NCBI GenBank assembly: GCA_027450145.1
Contig: DAIDKH010000044.1
Coordinates: 1 to 35,462 of the forward strand
Length of the DNA: 35,462 bases
Direction: 5' to 3'
Origin: Chthonomonadaceae bacterium
Lineage (GTDB): Bacteria; Armatimonadota; Chthonomonadetes; Chthonomonadales; Chthonomonadaceae
Shown here: piece by piece, positions 1-8,459 of the stretch
How the letters are laid out: each line of letters begins with the position of its first letter
Numbering within the stretch: the first letter of the stretch is position 1
Made by a program: the position numbers and the translations under genes
Notes under the pieces: model-generated
Seen by the model: only the letters and a program-made list of their open reading frames with translations
Told to the model about the DNA's origin: nothing
Databases searched by the model: none

Positions 1-645
1 CCGGCGCTTGTACGCATAAAGGCTGCACTCACTGCGACGGCCATAGCCGAATACTTTAGAGACAAGGGCAAGAGCGTCCTGTTAATGATGGACTCGGTTA
101 CCCGTCTTGCCCAGGCGCAACGCGAGGTCGGCTTGGCAATCGGCGAACCGCCTGCTACCCGTGGTTACACACCTAGCGTGTTCGCCATGTTGCCTCGCCT
201 GCTGGAGCGGGCAGGCACCGCTTCTCAGGGCGATGGCTCAATAACAGGAATATATACGGTTCTAGTCGACGGTGACGATATGAACGAACCAATAGCGGAT
301 GCCGTACGCGGTACGCTGGACGGGCATATTGTACTCTCTCGTGAACTGGCGCATCGAGGTCACTACCCGGCGATCGACATACTGCAGTCGGTTAGCAGGG
401 TGATGCCGCAGATCGTTCCACCTGAACAGCTCAAGTCTGCTGGAATGCTGCGCGAACTGTTAGCTGCCTATCGTGATGCCGAAGACCTTATTCGAATTGG
501 CGCCTATGTAGACGGAAGCGATCCGAGAGTAGATCGCGCACGGGCGAAAATAGGCGCAATTGAAGCGTTTTTGCGACAGACAGTCGGTGAATCGTGCTCA
601 TATTTCGACACTCTAAAATCACTTTTGACCCAGATGCCGGCTTAA
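1..645 (+). CDS. fliI: Flagellar type III export ATPase FliI (3' part)
   Basis: The frame is open from the first base, so this is the C-terminal ~214 residues of a longer gene whose Walker A half lies outside the window. Visible are the Walker B strand ([20 protein letters not shown]), the [14 protein letters not shown] segment typical of flagellar/type III secretion ATPases, and the C-terminal helical domain around [20 protein letters not shown]. FliI is the hexameric cytoplasmic ATPase that, with FliH and FliJ, feeds flagellar subunits to the export gate. The fliJ gene begins 4 nt after the stop, which supports FliI over F1 ATPase beta or Rho. The internal ATG at position 85 is not the true start, because conserved sequence continues upstream of it. 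Confidence 0.95.
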   Translation, partial: PALVRIKAALTATAIAEYFRDKGKSVLLMMDSVTRLAQAQREVGLAIGEPPATRGYTPSVFAMLPRLLERAGTASQGDGSITGIYTVLVDGDDMNEPIADAVRGTLDGHIVLSRELAHRGHYPAIDILQSVSRVMPQIVPPEQLKSAGMLRELLAAYRDAEDLIRIGAYVDGSDPRVDRARAKIGAIEAFLRQTVGESCSYFDTLKSLLTQMPA

Positions 646-649
646 TACG

Positions 650-1129
650 ATGCGCAAATTCAAATTCCGATTAGAAACATTACTAACGGTTCGTGCAGCC
701 CAGGAGAAGCAGGCGGAACAGGCGTTTGCCGTAGCTCAGGGGCGTCTCTCCCTGGCAACACGCATGCTGCAGCAATCGCTGCAGCAGTTCAATACCGCTC
801 TCGCGGAGCGTGCCGGTACAACCACGGGGGAGCGCATTGACGCAGCTTCCTGGCTGGATCGCGAAAGATACCTGGGCGTATTGGCCACGACTATTGAGCA
901 GCAACAGCGAATTGTTGATACGGCGAAGCTGGTGGCGGAAGAATACAGGCAGGAGTTGATTAAAGCAAGCCAGGCTCGCGAGTCCGTAAGCCACCTAAAA
1001 AAGAGGGACATGCAACGCTACACAGCAGAATACAACCGGCAAGAACAGGTCTCAATGGATGAGCTGGCAACACAACAGGCAGGACGGAAGCGGCAGGAGG
1101 CCGCAGCAGCCCTGCGCGATGAGGAATAG
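650..1129 (+). CDS. fliJ: Flagellar export chaperone FliJ
   Basis: This 159-residue protein is charged and almost entirely helical, beginning MRKFKFRLETLLTVRAAQE, a typical FliJ opening. Long heptad-rich stretches with many Gln, Glu, Lys and Arg residues predict an antiparallel coiled coil throughout. FliJ is the central stalk of the flagellar export ATPase and links FliI to the FlhA export gate, resembling the gamma subunit of F1. Sequence conservation in this family is low, so the call rests on length, composition, the N-terminal pattern and its position 4 nt after fliI. The ribosome-binding site is weak, which suggests translational coupling to fliI. Confidence 0.85.
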   Translation: MRKFKFRLETLLTVRAAQEKQAEQAFAVAQGRLSLATRMLQQSLQQFNTALAERAGTTTGERIDAASWLDRERYLGVLATTIEQQQRIVDTAKLVAEEYRQELIKASQARESVSHLKKRDMQRYTAEYNRQEQVSMDELATQQAGRKRQEAAAALRDEE

Positions 1130-1134
1130 ACAAT

Positions 1135-1731
1135 ATGCTAAGCGACTACAGTGCAGCGCTCAGCCGCATTCAGGCAATAGAATCGCGCATTCACGACTTA
1201 CTTGCGGTAGATAACCCAACGCAGGCTTCCCCAGACATGGCGGCGCCTGGGACTGCCCCCGGGGCTACAATGCCCCCTGTGACCACTCCCGCATCGTTTA
1301 ACTCAGCCTTGAGCGCCGCCGGTGCACTGCCCACCCTTAAAGGACCGCAATTCTCGCCTTTTATAGAGGGGCTAATCTCAAAATACGCCAATGCAAACAA
1401 CGTCGACCCTAACCTGGTGCGTGCGGTCATCGCTCAGGAATCGGGTGGTAATCCTAATGACATATCCTCAAAAGGCGCTCGCGGTCTGATGCAAATTATG
1501 CCCGAAGAAGCACAGTCACTTGGTGTATCAGATCCGTTTGATCCTCAGCAAAACATAGCGGCAGGTACGAAGCTTCTGGCGACGCTCCTAAAGAAATATC
1601 AGGGCGATATCCCGCTTGCACTGGCTGCCTACAATGCAGGCTCCGGCGCTGTAGAGCGCTACAACGGCGTTCCACCATTTCCGGAAACGCAGAAGTATGT
1701 ACACAATATTCTTCACATGCTGGGACAATAG
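1135..1731 (+). CDS. Lytic transglycosylase (SLT domain) in flagellar operon
   Basis: The protein has 198 residues. Residues 1-30 form a short helix, about 31-70 is a Pro/Ala/Thr-rich linker, and about 75-195 is an SLT/lysozyme-like domain. Family motifs are visible: AVIAQESGGNP with the likely catalytic Glu102, GARGLMQIMP (117-122 region), LAAYNAGSGAVERYNG near 165-175 and the closing FPETQKYVHNI. It should cleave peptidoglycan with 1,6-anhydro-MurNAc formation. No clear signal peptide is present, so it may leave the cell through the flagellar export apparatus, as FlgJ-type muramidases do. The start has a GAGG site about 10 nt upstream and lies 5 nt after fliJ. The probable job is opening the cell wall for the flagellar rod (inference from context). 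Confidence 0.85.
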   Translation: MLSDYSAALSRIQAIESRIHDLLAVDNPTQASPDMAAPGTAPGATMPPVTTPASFNSALSAAGALPTLKGPQFSPFIEGLISKYANANNVDPNLVRAVIAQESGGNPNDISSKGARGLMQIMPEEAQSLGVSDPFDPQQNIAAGTKLLATLLKKYQGDIPLALAAYNAGSGAVERYNGVPPFPETQKYVHNILHMLGQ

Positions 1732-1761
1732 CTGGCCGAGGCCACCGAGGATTCGATTTTC

Positions 1762-2385
1762 ATGTTAAAAGTATTGAAATTGAGTTTGCTATTCATTGTG
1801 CCGCTGGTTGTCGGCGTGGGAGCCTTCATAGGTCTTGCTCACACGAAGATTTTACCTGGCCACAAATGGGCTACCGAGAAGGGACCACTTGGCGAAATAA
1901 TGCGCCTTACTGGTGTTAAGCCTCTCAAACGACCTGCAGCAAAGACCGCGACAGCGGCTAACCCGGCTGCTCCCAACGCGTCGACTGCCACCGCAGCTGT
2001 AGATCCTCTGGCCGCAGAGAAACAGGCGCTTGCAGCCGAGCGCCAGGCGTTTGACACGGAACGAGCCAATTGGCAGGCTCAACAGCAACAACAGGCACAG
2101 CAGGCCGCGGCTGCTACCGCTGCTGCAGCGGCAGCTCAACCAGATCCGCAGCAAATTGCAAAACTTGCCGATGTATACAGTAACATGGACTCGCCAACCA
2201 TTGACAAGATCCTTGCGCATCTACCTGAGCCAGAGGTTGTGGCTCTTTTAAGGCAGATGGACGGCCGAAAGGTTGCCCACGTTCTGGCAGGCATGAAAAC
2301 GACGACGGCAGCACGACTAACCCAATTGCTTGCTCAACCGCCACCTGCCCCGCCGGATGCAACGGCTAGCGCAAACTCACCTTAA
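1762..2385 (+). CDS. MotE-like flagellar protein with MgtE N-terminal-type domain
   Basis: The protein has 207 residues: a single N-terminal membrane segment (about 7-27), an Ala/Pro/Thr linker, a Gln/Ala-rich coiled coil (about 85-128, including runs of Gln and Ala), and a compact helical domain (about 130-195). That domain has the MgtE-N/FliG-like pattern of MDSPTIDKILAHLPEPEV and LLRQMDGRKVAHVLAGM. This order matches MotE-type proteins found beside fliI/fliJ, which are thought to act as chaperones or structural partners of the stator. It ends the flagellar operon and is followed 15 nt later by an intrinsic terminator. A full MgtE Mg2+ transporter is excluded because the CBS and channel domains are absent. 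Confidence 0.75.
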   Translation: MLKVLKLSLLFIVPLVVGVGAFIGLAHTKILPGHKWATEKGPLGEIMRLTGVKPLKRPAAKTATAANPAAPNASTATAAVDPLAAEKQALAAERQAFDTERANWQAQQQQQAQQAAAATAAAAAAQPDPQQIAKLADVYSNMDSPTIDKILAHLPEPEVVALLRQMDGRKVAHVLAGMKTTTAARLTQLLAQPPPAPPDATASANSP

Positions 2386-2400
2386 AATGTTTCTTAAACG

Positions 2401-2428
2401 AACGGACCTCCACGGGGGTCCGTTTCTT
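2401..2428 (+). terminator. Intrinsic terminator of the flagellar operon
   Basis: A perfect 8-bp inverted repeat (2401-2408 AACGGACC pairing with 2417-2424 GGTCCGTT) can extend inward by two pairs, one of them a G-U, to leave a 4-nt loop. It is followed by TCTTCT. It lies 15 nt after the stop codon of the last flagellar gene. Confidence 0.8.
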
Positions 2429-2834
2429 CTGTCACGGTTTCCTGCTTACCACCGCCGGTACCATGCACGAGAACTGGCGTACCCTACCGAGCAGTAGCCT
2501 ACGACAAATCCTTAGATAACCTGAGTTTCTCATCTTGCCACGCGGCCCCTAAACAAGAATTATCCTACGATCTCCCTGTCAATGAATTGCTAGTCATTAT
2601 CCCAACGGACAATTGGGGCTGGTCGTTCAAGAGGGATGATAAATAAGTTCTATTTACTAAGGTATTAGTGCTACAATTTGCACTACGCCTGAGGCTCAGG
2701 TGCTGCACACAAAGTTTATCTAATAACAGTGCGGGGCGAGCGCCACGTCGCGCACTTGGAAAGTATATCTGCATCACGTCGAACCGTGCAAGTGGCCGAA
2801 ATACTGTAGGCTTACTCAACAAGGATTTAAAAGC
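2429..2834. other. Intergenic region upstream of the TPR lipoprotein
   Basis: I see no convincing gene. Short open frames here lack ribosome-binding sites and protein-like composition. The features noted are an extended -10 element (listed separately), a small hairpin CCTGA-GGC-TCAGG just after it, and an AAGGA ribosome-binding site 9 nt before the lipoprotein ATG. The implied 5' leader would be about 150 nt. Confidence 0.5.
2669..2677 (+). promoter_or_regulatory. Possible extended -10 promoter
   Basis: TG-C-TACAAT matches an extended -10 element (TGN then a 5/6 match to TATAAT). Upstream, TTCTAT at 2648-2653 is only a poor -35, as is usual for extended -10 promoters. It would start transcription about 150 nt upstream of the TPR lipoprotein gene. 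Confidence 0.35.
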
Positions 2835-5189
2835 ATGTACCGGTTGCGTACAACGAGCGTCCGAGCGTTCACATTTGGCCTCATTGCATCTGCGCTGCTT
2901 TCAGGTTGTGGCAGTAGTCACCACACGCGACCAACGATCAAAGCTGCAGCCACCACTATTGACGGAATTGCATTGACTTCATTTGTACCCAATTTGGTAC
3001 CTGCGTATTTAACTGCTCCTTCAGAGAAATCACATTTAGTGTCGCAATCACTCGCGTCACCTATGATCTGTGAACCTGTAGTGGGTACTGGCCTGCCCGT
3101 TACCGTGGCACAATTTGGTTCAGGTTGTTCGCGATGGCTGCAGTTTAATGTGGGTGGGCTACCACAGGTCGGTTGTACACCTAGGTGGTATTCATTCGCA
3201 CGTGCGTGCGCAGAAACCAACCGGCCCGATCTTCGCCTCGAACCTCAAGATATTACAGGCTTTACCAGAGTGACTGGTGTCAACATCATGGTGCTCAGTT
3301 CCATTACCGGTACACCCAGCAATCTTATTGTCACCTATCGCCTATTCGACACACATACGCAACAACCATTCGACAAGCCCTTGGTACTTAAAGGCACTAC
3401 CCAGGCGATCGTCGCGAAATTACCGGAAATAGCTGCGCAGCTTGCCAAATTGCTCGGGGTGCATGGAGCACACTTACCGAATCGTGTAGAAGTGAGTCCA
3501 GCAGATCTTACGCTCATGGGAGGGATTCCGTGGGTACCGGCTACCGATTTGGATGAAGTGACCCGCCAGCGGTTGATCAAGTTAAGCCGTTCCTCCGGTT
3601 TGGCAGTAAGGCTGCTTTTATGGGTAGGGAGCAATCGAGGCAGAGTCACTGCCAGCCTTGATAGTCATCCCCTTCCAGACGCTACCTCTAATGTTTTACT
3701 CATCCAGGGCTATTACGACAAGTATCATCGCCTACCCACAAACAAATCTGTATTTGATGGACTATTACGCCAATTTCCGACAAATTTGGCTATGAATTCT
3801 ACCGCTGCCTACCTTAGCGATCTATCCAATAAACAATCATACAGCGTTCAATTGGCGAAGCGCATTACAGAAATAGCTCCCAACCAACCGTATTCATGGG
3901 TGATTCTTAGCGATTGTATCTCCAACGAAGCGGATGCAATTCGGCAAGGTAGATATTCCTATGAGATGAGCTATGCCACTTCCAATGAAGTCCAGACACT
4001 TTATCGAGAGGAGTTGAAGGCTGCTGAGCGCTCTGTAGCTCTAGATCCTGCATACGGACATGCTTGGTATGAAGTTCAATTGGCTGCTATGTTCCGTGGG
4101 GATAGCAACTTAGCCTGGAGTGCCTTTGCTAAGGCCTCTAAATTAGATCGCGATGTCTGGGAGCCCTATAGTACAGCATTGGAAATGGCCCAATTCAAGT
4201 GGTTCGGTAATCGCATTGAGCTTATTCGATTGGCAAATCGAACGGCTGCTCATTTCCACTACGACCGCTATGCCATGAAGGCTGCAACACAGCTATGGCG
4301 GGACGGCTACAAAAACGTCGCACATAAGATGATGACCACGATTATCAAAAAGAACCTCGCACTGCTAGCCCACTCGCCTAACAATGCTGAGGCTCTCTAC
4401 GCGCTGGGGAGTTCGTACCGTATTGAACACGAATGGGCAGTATCAACCATATACTACGCTCGTCTCACCAGGCTGCGACCATATTACGGGCGTGCTTACA
4501 CACGGCTCGGCGACTCCTATATGGCGGTTAACTTATGTCAGCCGGCATATGATGCGCTAAAAAAGGCCACTGAGCTTTCTCCCCTCAATGAAGACGCCTT
4601 CGAGCGGATGGCGGAGGCATGTTTTCGCCTCGGTCATTACCACCAGGCGGAAACCGCTGCTAAACGTGCATTGTCCATTCAACCGTCAGCAGTTTTTCCA
4701 CTATTCTATGCAGGAGACAGCCTGTTGATGCTGTCGAAGTATAAACAAGCTTTGCCCTATCTCCAAGAGTCCATCCAGTTGTATCCACGGGATTTCCATA
4801 CAGCAGCCTCGTTTGCGTTTTGGAGGGTATTAGGAAATTGCCAGTTAGGCCTCGGACAATATCACCAGGCTATAAATTCATATAAAACATGCCTTGCTGA
4901 AAAAGCCACATGTTTTCCAGCCTTAAACAACATGGCGGCGTGTTACAACGATCTGCATCAATACAATCTAGGCATTGCATGTAACCGCCAGGCACTACAA
5001 CTGGAACCCAAGAGTCCCTACTCCTGGGCGGGTTTAGCCTACGCTCTTTACGAGTCCCACAACGTTGCAGGTGCTCGGCAAGCGTGGGAGAATGTCGTCA
5101 ACTTTGGCGGTAACGGCCGGCTCGCGGCCGTCGCGCGTAAAGACCTTGCACTCACCAGCAAACACGCGCCTGCAAGCAAACCCAGATAA
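2835..5189 (+). CDS. Large TPR-repeat lipoprotein
   Basis: The protein has 784 residues. The N terminus is a basic stretch, a hydrophobic core and the lipobox LLSGC with Cys25 as the lipidation site, so the protein should be membrane-anchored and face outward. Residues about 110-210 resemble the TolB-N/FlgO-like module that precedes TPRs in many bacterial proteins (VNIMVLSSITGTPSNL, then TYRLFDTHT). From about 290 to the end there are repeated helical pairs with the TPR signature, for example AEALYALGSSYRIEHEW, AFERMAEACFRLGHYHQAE and ALNNMAACYNDLHQYNLG, giving roughly ten repeats. TPR arrays are protein-binding scaffolds; the partner is unknown. The start is fixed by AAGGA 9 nt upstream. It stands alone between the flagellar operon and hppA. 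Confidence 0.8.
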   Translation: MYRLRTTSVRAFTFGLIASALLSGCGSSHHTRPTIKAAATTIDGIALTSFVPNLVPAYLTAPSEKSHLVSQSLASPMICEPVVGTGLPVTVAQFGSGCSRWLQFNVGGLPQVGCTPRWYSFARACAETNRPDLRLEPQDITGFTRVTGVNIMVLSSITGTPSNLIVTYRLFDTHTQQPFDKPLVLKGTTQAIVAKLPEIAAQLAKLLGVHGAHLPNRVEVSPADLTLMGGIPWVPATDLDEVTRQRLIKLSRSSGLAVRLLLWVGSNRGRVTASLDSHPLPDATSNVLLIQGYYDKYHRLPTNKSVFDGLLRQFPTNLAMNSTAAYLSDLSNKQSYSVQLAKRITEIAPNQPYSWVILSDCISNEADAIRQGRYSYEMSYATSNEVQTLYREELKAAERSVALDPAYGHAWYEVQLAAMFRGDSNLAWSAFAKASKLDRDVWEPYSTALEMAQFKWFGNRIELIRLANRTAAHFHYDRYAMKAATQLWRDGYKNVAHKMMTTIIKKNLALLAHSPNNAEALYALGSSYRIEHEWAVSTIYYARLTRLRPYYGRAYTRLGDSYMAVNLCQPAYDALKKATELSPLNEDAFERMAEACFRLGHYHQAETAAKRALSIQPSAVFPLFYAGDSLLMLSKYKQALPYLQESIQLYPRDFHTAASFAFWRVLGNCQLGLGQYHQAINSYKTCLAEKATCFPALNNMAACYNDLHQYNLGIACNRQALQLEPKSPYSWAGLAYALYESHNVAGARQAWENVVNFGGNGRLAAVARKDLALTSKHAPASKPR

Positions 5190-5489
5190 TCAAATACCGC
5201 AATTCTCCGTTTAGTATAACGTTTACCAGGGTGCAAACTCTCGATGCCCGCAGATTTTAGACACATTAGGCCCTGAGTATGCATATCTACGATGCTATTG
5301 TTTTAATTACTTTGTTAAATTTAGGCCAGCAGCAACAACTTTTCTATATAAGTTAGTATAATACGTTAGCAGCACAATGCTCGCACAAGCCGAATATAAC
5401 GCGATTTGTGTCTTTTCAATTGGTTCGATAGCTGCTTCGGTAGCATTTAATATCAAATAGGGCGGTCGTTCAATACGCCAAAAGGTTGA
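5190..5489. other. AT-rich intergenic region before hppA promoter
   Basis: There is no gene-like frame. Two similar AT-rich boxes occur, TTAGTATAAC near 5211 and TTAGTATAAT ending at 5362. The second contains a perfect TATAAT (5357-5362) but lacks a recognisable -35. No obvious terminator follows the lipoprotein gene. Confidence 0.45.
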
Positions 5490-5517
5490 TTGACGGCGAA
5501 GGAGATTGTAGCATAAT
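5490..5517 (+). promoter_or_regulatory. Sigma70-type promoter of hppA
   Basis: TTGACG (5490-5495), a 16-bp spacer and CATAAT (5512-5517) make a good housekeeping-type promoter. The implied 5' leader is about 65-70 nt. A near-consensus AGGAGG ribosome-binding site follows at 5575-5580, about 10 nt before the hppA ATG. Confidence 0.6.
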
Positions 5518-5590
5518 CAACTTATAAATCTAGTCGCTTTTTAGGTAAAGCGATCTTGACAAAGCGTCTTCCATAGGAGGAAAGCGTACA

Positions 5591-8107
5591 ATGAAAAGAG
5601 ATTATACGTGTGGAAACGCAGCGCCACACGGCTTTCGAAGCTCGCCTGCGACGATAGTTGGACTATCTGCTGCGCTAATGGTCGCTGCATCTGGGGCAGC
5701 GCAGGCAAGTGAGACCGTCGCACTTCCGTCATTTACCTCTTCCGAACTAAACATCGTCTATATGGCACTAGTGGCCGGGTTTATTTCACTAGCAGCGGGC
5801 GCCTACTGGTTTATAAAAATTAAAAATCTGAGTCCGGGCACTCAGAAAATGGAGGAGGTGGGCAAGGCAATTCGAGATGGCGCGTATGCCTACCTAAGGC
5901 AACAGGTCAAACTGATGATTCCCCTCGTGGTAATTATCTCCGTCCTGTTGTTTTTTCTTTACAAGGGTGAGTCAGCCGCGGGTTACAATACAGGTGATGC
6001 CCTGGGGGTTGCGCTCTTCTTCATCCTCGGCGTCTCATTTTCCTATATAGCCGGTTACACCGGCATGTCTATGGCGACCACAGCCAACCAAAGAACTGCC
6101 CACCAAGCACGAACGACCTTCAAGGGTGCCTTGGAAACCGCCTTTCAGGCTGGCGCGGTGAGTGGGATGATGACCGTGGGGCTGGGGCTAATAGGTGCAT
6201 GTTTCGTCTTTCTTATTTTCCGCGAGAAGGCCATGCTCATACTCGTTGGTTTTGGCTTTGGTGGCTCCCTTGCAGCCCTGTTTATGAGGGTTGGTGGTGG
6301 GATCTTCACGAAGGCGGCCGACGTGGGTGCTGACCTAGTAGGCAAGGTGGAAGCCGGTATACCAGAGGACGACCCTCGAAATCCGGCAACAATCGCCGAC
6401 AACGTGGGTGATAACGTTGGAGACTGTGCAGGAATGGCAGCAGACGTGTTTGAGAGCTACGAGGTTACGCTTGTTGCTGCCATTATACTTGGAGCATCGG
6501 TTATTCCTCAAAACCTGTGGCAGAACGGGGCAAGCCTTACCCATTCTGCACTGATGTTGGTCATGTATCCCCTTATTGTTCGAGCAGCAGGTGTCATCGC
6601 GTCCATCATTGGCGTACTTACCGTTCGCGGTGAGGACCGCGACGACCTCGATGCTATGCAGCCCATCAATGTCGGCTTCCGATGGTCGGCTGCCGCCGCC
6701 ACGATTCTATTCGGCATTGGCTCTTACGTCTATTTCGACCTTATGAACCCGACCCACGTGGTATCGGTACCGTCGACCTCAGGTCAGGGTTTAGAAACTT
6801 ACACATGGGTACCATTTTTCCTGTGTACATTTCTGGGCATTCTGCTCGCCATCTCCATTGGTTACTTAACCGAATACTTCACCTCCATGGAGAAAAAGCC
6901 AGTTACAGAAATTGCATATCAGAGCAAAACTGGCCCAGCAACGATGATTATTTCAGGTTTCAGCTTCGGCTTGGAAAGCTCAGTATGGGGTGTTGTCTCC
7001 ATTGCGCTCACACTTATGTTTGCGCTTATCATCTTCCAGGGTAATGCGATCCTGGCAGCTTACGGAATAGCGCTCGCAGGGCTTGGCCTGCTCTCCACCA
7101 CTGGCTACATTCTGGCAATGGATACGTTTGGTCCGATTACCGACAATGCTAACGGAATATTTGAGATGTCGGGTGTACTGGAGGATGACCGTGCAGCGGG
7201 TGCCGTTACCGCGAATAGGATATCCGGGGATCGCATCGTCGGTAGGCTCGATGCGGTGGGTAACACAACTAAAGCGCTGACAAAGGGCTTTGCAATTGCA
7301 ACAGCCGTCATTGCCGCAGTATCCCTTTTCCGTTCCTTCATGACGAGCGCTGGTCTACTGAATGTGGGAATTCGGCTGGATGTACCGGAAGTCTTCATTG
7401 GGGCACTACTTGGTGGCGCGGCGCCGTTCCTGTTCAGCTCGTTTGCGATTAATGCCGTGGGGCGAGCAGCCTCCCAACTTATTGAAGAGGTTCGGCGTCA
7501 ATTCCGCGGCGATGCGGGGATCATGGCCGGCACCAGCAAACCAGATTACGCAAAGTGTGTCGCGATCGTCACACAAGCCGCTCAAAAGGAGCTTCTTGGC
7601 CCTGGTATTCTGGCAATTTGTCTCCCTATTCTAGTTGGTTTTGGACTGGGGTTCGCGGATCCGCAGAAGGGCGCAGAGGCACTGGGAGGCTACTTGGCTG
7701 GAGCCATTATTACTGGCCAGTTGCTGGCGGTGCTTCTCTCCAACTCCGGTGGGGCGTGGGACAACGCCAAGAAGAAAATTGAGGACGGATTATTTGGCGG
7801 AAAAGGTACAGAGAACCATAAAGCAGCCGTTATTTGCGATACAGTAGGTGATCCGTTTAAGGACACGGCAGGCCCTGCCCTTAACCCCTTGATCAAGGTT
7901 ATGAACCTGTGCGGAATCCTCATTGCCGGTATAGTGATTAATCCCATTAGCCTGGTGGCTCGTTCCGCTATCGTGCTCATAACCGTAGCGCTCCTTGCAG
8001 GAGCTATCCTGTTCAGCAAACGCGGCACCATCACCGATAATCCGGATTACAATCAGCCAGCTACACCAGAGGAGGAGGAAAAGGTGGCTGTATCCGCCGG
8101 ACATTAA
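5591..8107 (+). CDS. hppA: K+-independent membrane H+-pyrophosphatase
   Basis: This 838-residue integral membrane pump couples PPi hydrolysis to proton translocation. The diagnostic block ADVGADLVGKVEAGIPEDDP starts near residue 243 and is followed by DNVGDNVGDCAGMAADVFE. The C-terminal acidic motif lies around AVICDTVGDPFKDTAGPALN. At the K+-selectivity site the sequence is GNTTKALTKG, with Lys561 and Thr564. In this family Lys there replaces the activating K+ and marks the K+-independent, H+-only subclass; K+-dependent and Na+-pumping enzymes have Ala. The protein has an extra N terminus: residues 1-40 look like a signal peptide or leader ending GAAQAS before the first conserved helix. The start is set by the strong AGGAGG site. 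It is monocistronic, with its own promoter and terminator. Confidence 0.95.
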   Translation: MKRDYTCGNAAPHGFRSSPATIVGLSAALMVAASGAAQASETVALPSFTSSELNIVYMALVAGFISLAAGAYWFIKIKNLSPGTQKMEEVGKAIRDGAYAYLRQQVKLMIPLVVIISVLLFFLYKGESAAGYNTGDALGVALFFILGVSFSYIAGYTGMSMATTANQRTAHQARTTFKGALETAFQAGAVSGMMTVGLGLIGACFVFLIFREKAMLILVGFGFGGSLAALFMRVGGGIFTKAADVGADLVGKVEAGIPEDDPRNPATIADNVGDNVGDCAGMAADVFESYEVTLVAAIILGASVIPQNLWQNGASLTHSALMLVMYPLIVRAAGVIASIIGVLTVRGEDRDDLDAMQPINVGFRWSAAAATILFGIGSYVYFDLMNPTHVVSVPSTSGQGLETYTWVPFFLCTFLGILLAISIGYLTEYFTSMEKKPVTEIAYQSKTGPATMIISGFSFGLESSVWGVVSIALTLMFALIIFQGNAILAAYGIALAGLGLLSTTGYILAMDTFGPITDNANGIFEMSGVLEDDRAAGAVTANRISGDRIVGRLDAVGNTTKALTKGFAIATAVIAAVSLFRSFMTSAGLLNVGIRLDVPEVFIGALLGGAAPFLFSSFAINAVGRAASQLIEEVRRQFRGDAGIMAGTSKPDYAKCVAIVTQAAQKELLGPGILAICLPILVGFGLGFADPQKGAEALGGYLAGAIITGQLLAVLLSNSGGAWDNAKKKIEDGLFGGKGTENHKAAVICDTVGDPFKDTAGPALNPLIKVMNLCGILIAGIVINPISLVARSAIVLITVALLAGAILFSKRGTITDNPDYNQPATPEEEEKVAVSAGH

Positions 8108-8126
8108 TCAACCTACGATCGATTGT

Positions 8127-8171
8127 ATAATGAGAAAATGCGGCCCCCACCGGGCCGCATTTTCTCATTAT
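8127..8171. terminator. Strong bidirectional terminator after hppA
   Basis: A perfect 20-bp stem (8127-8146 with 8152-8171) has a 5-nt loop CCACC. The stem contains GAAAATGCGGCCC and its complement, so a T-tract follows the GC core on each strand. It lies 19 nt after the hppA stop and would also stop transcription arriving from the other side. Confidence 0.85.
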
Positions 8172-8459
8172 TAGCCACTAGCAACGCCACATGGATCTCC
8201 CCGCGCACTTTAGGCAGAGCCGCCATAAATCCCAGTTCAAGTGGGTACTGAAGTCTAGGAAATTGTCTATAACGAGAGCATAGCCTGCTACATCGGTAGT
8301 GACATGCAGCAATGCCAGCCATCATTCGCAATGCCGTTGTCACAACAACAACCACAGGACCCGCCGCTCTACTGTCTACAAGCAGGAAGTATCCACTACT
8401 AGAGTACAAACGATTAGCGGGTCACAGTTATACCCAATCATTTAGGCGGTGTTAGGTAA
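8172..8459. other. Intergenic region between convergent hppA and GH35 genes
   Basis: I see no gene and no further clear hairpin. A 98-codon minus-strand frame overlapping the terminator has no ribosome-binding site and no protein-like pattern. Confidence 0.4.

Noticed and set aside
2668-2976. 102-codon plus-strand frame overlapping the lipoprotein start
   Set aside because: It is shifted relative to the lipoprotein gene, has no ribosome-binding site, and the lipobox frame is far more convincing.
5551-5580. TTGACA at 5556-5561 as the hppA -35 box
   Set aside because: A -10 at the right spacing would fall on the ribosome-binding site and has no match; the promoter at 5490-5517 is better.
8113-8409. 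98-codon minus-strand frame after hppA
   Set aside because: It runs through the terminator hairpin and lacks a ribosome-binding site and protein-like composition.
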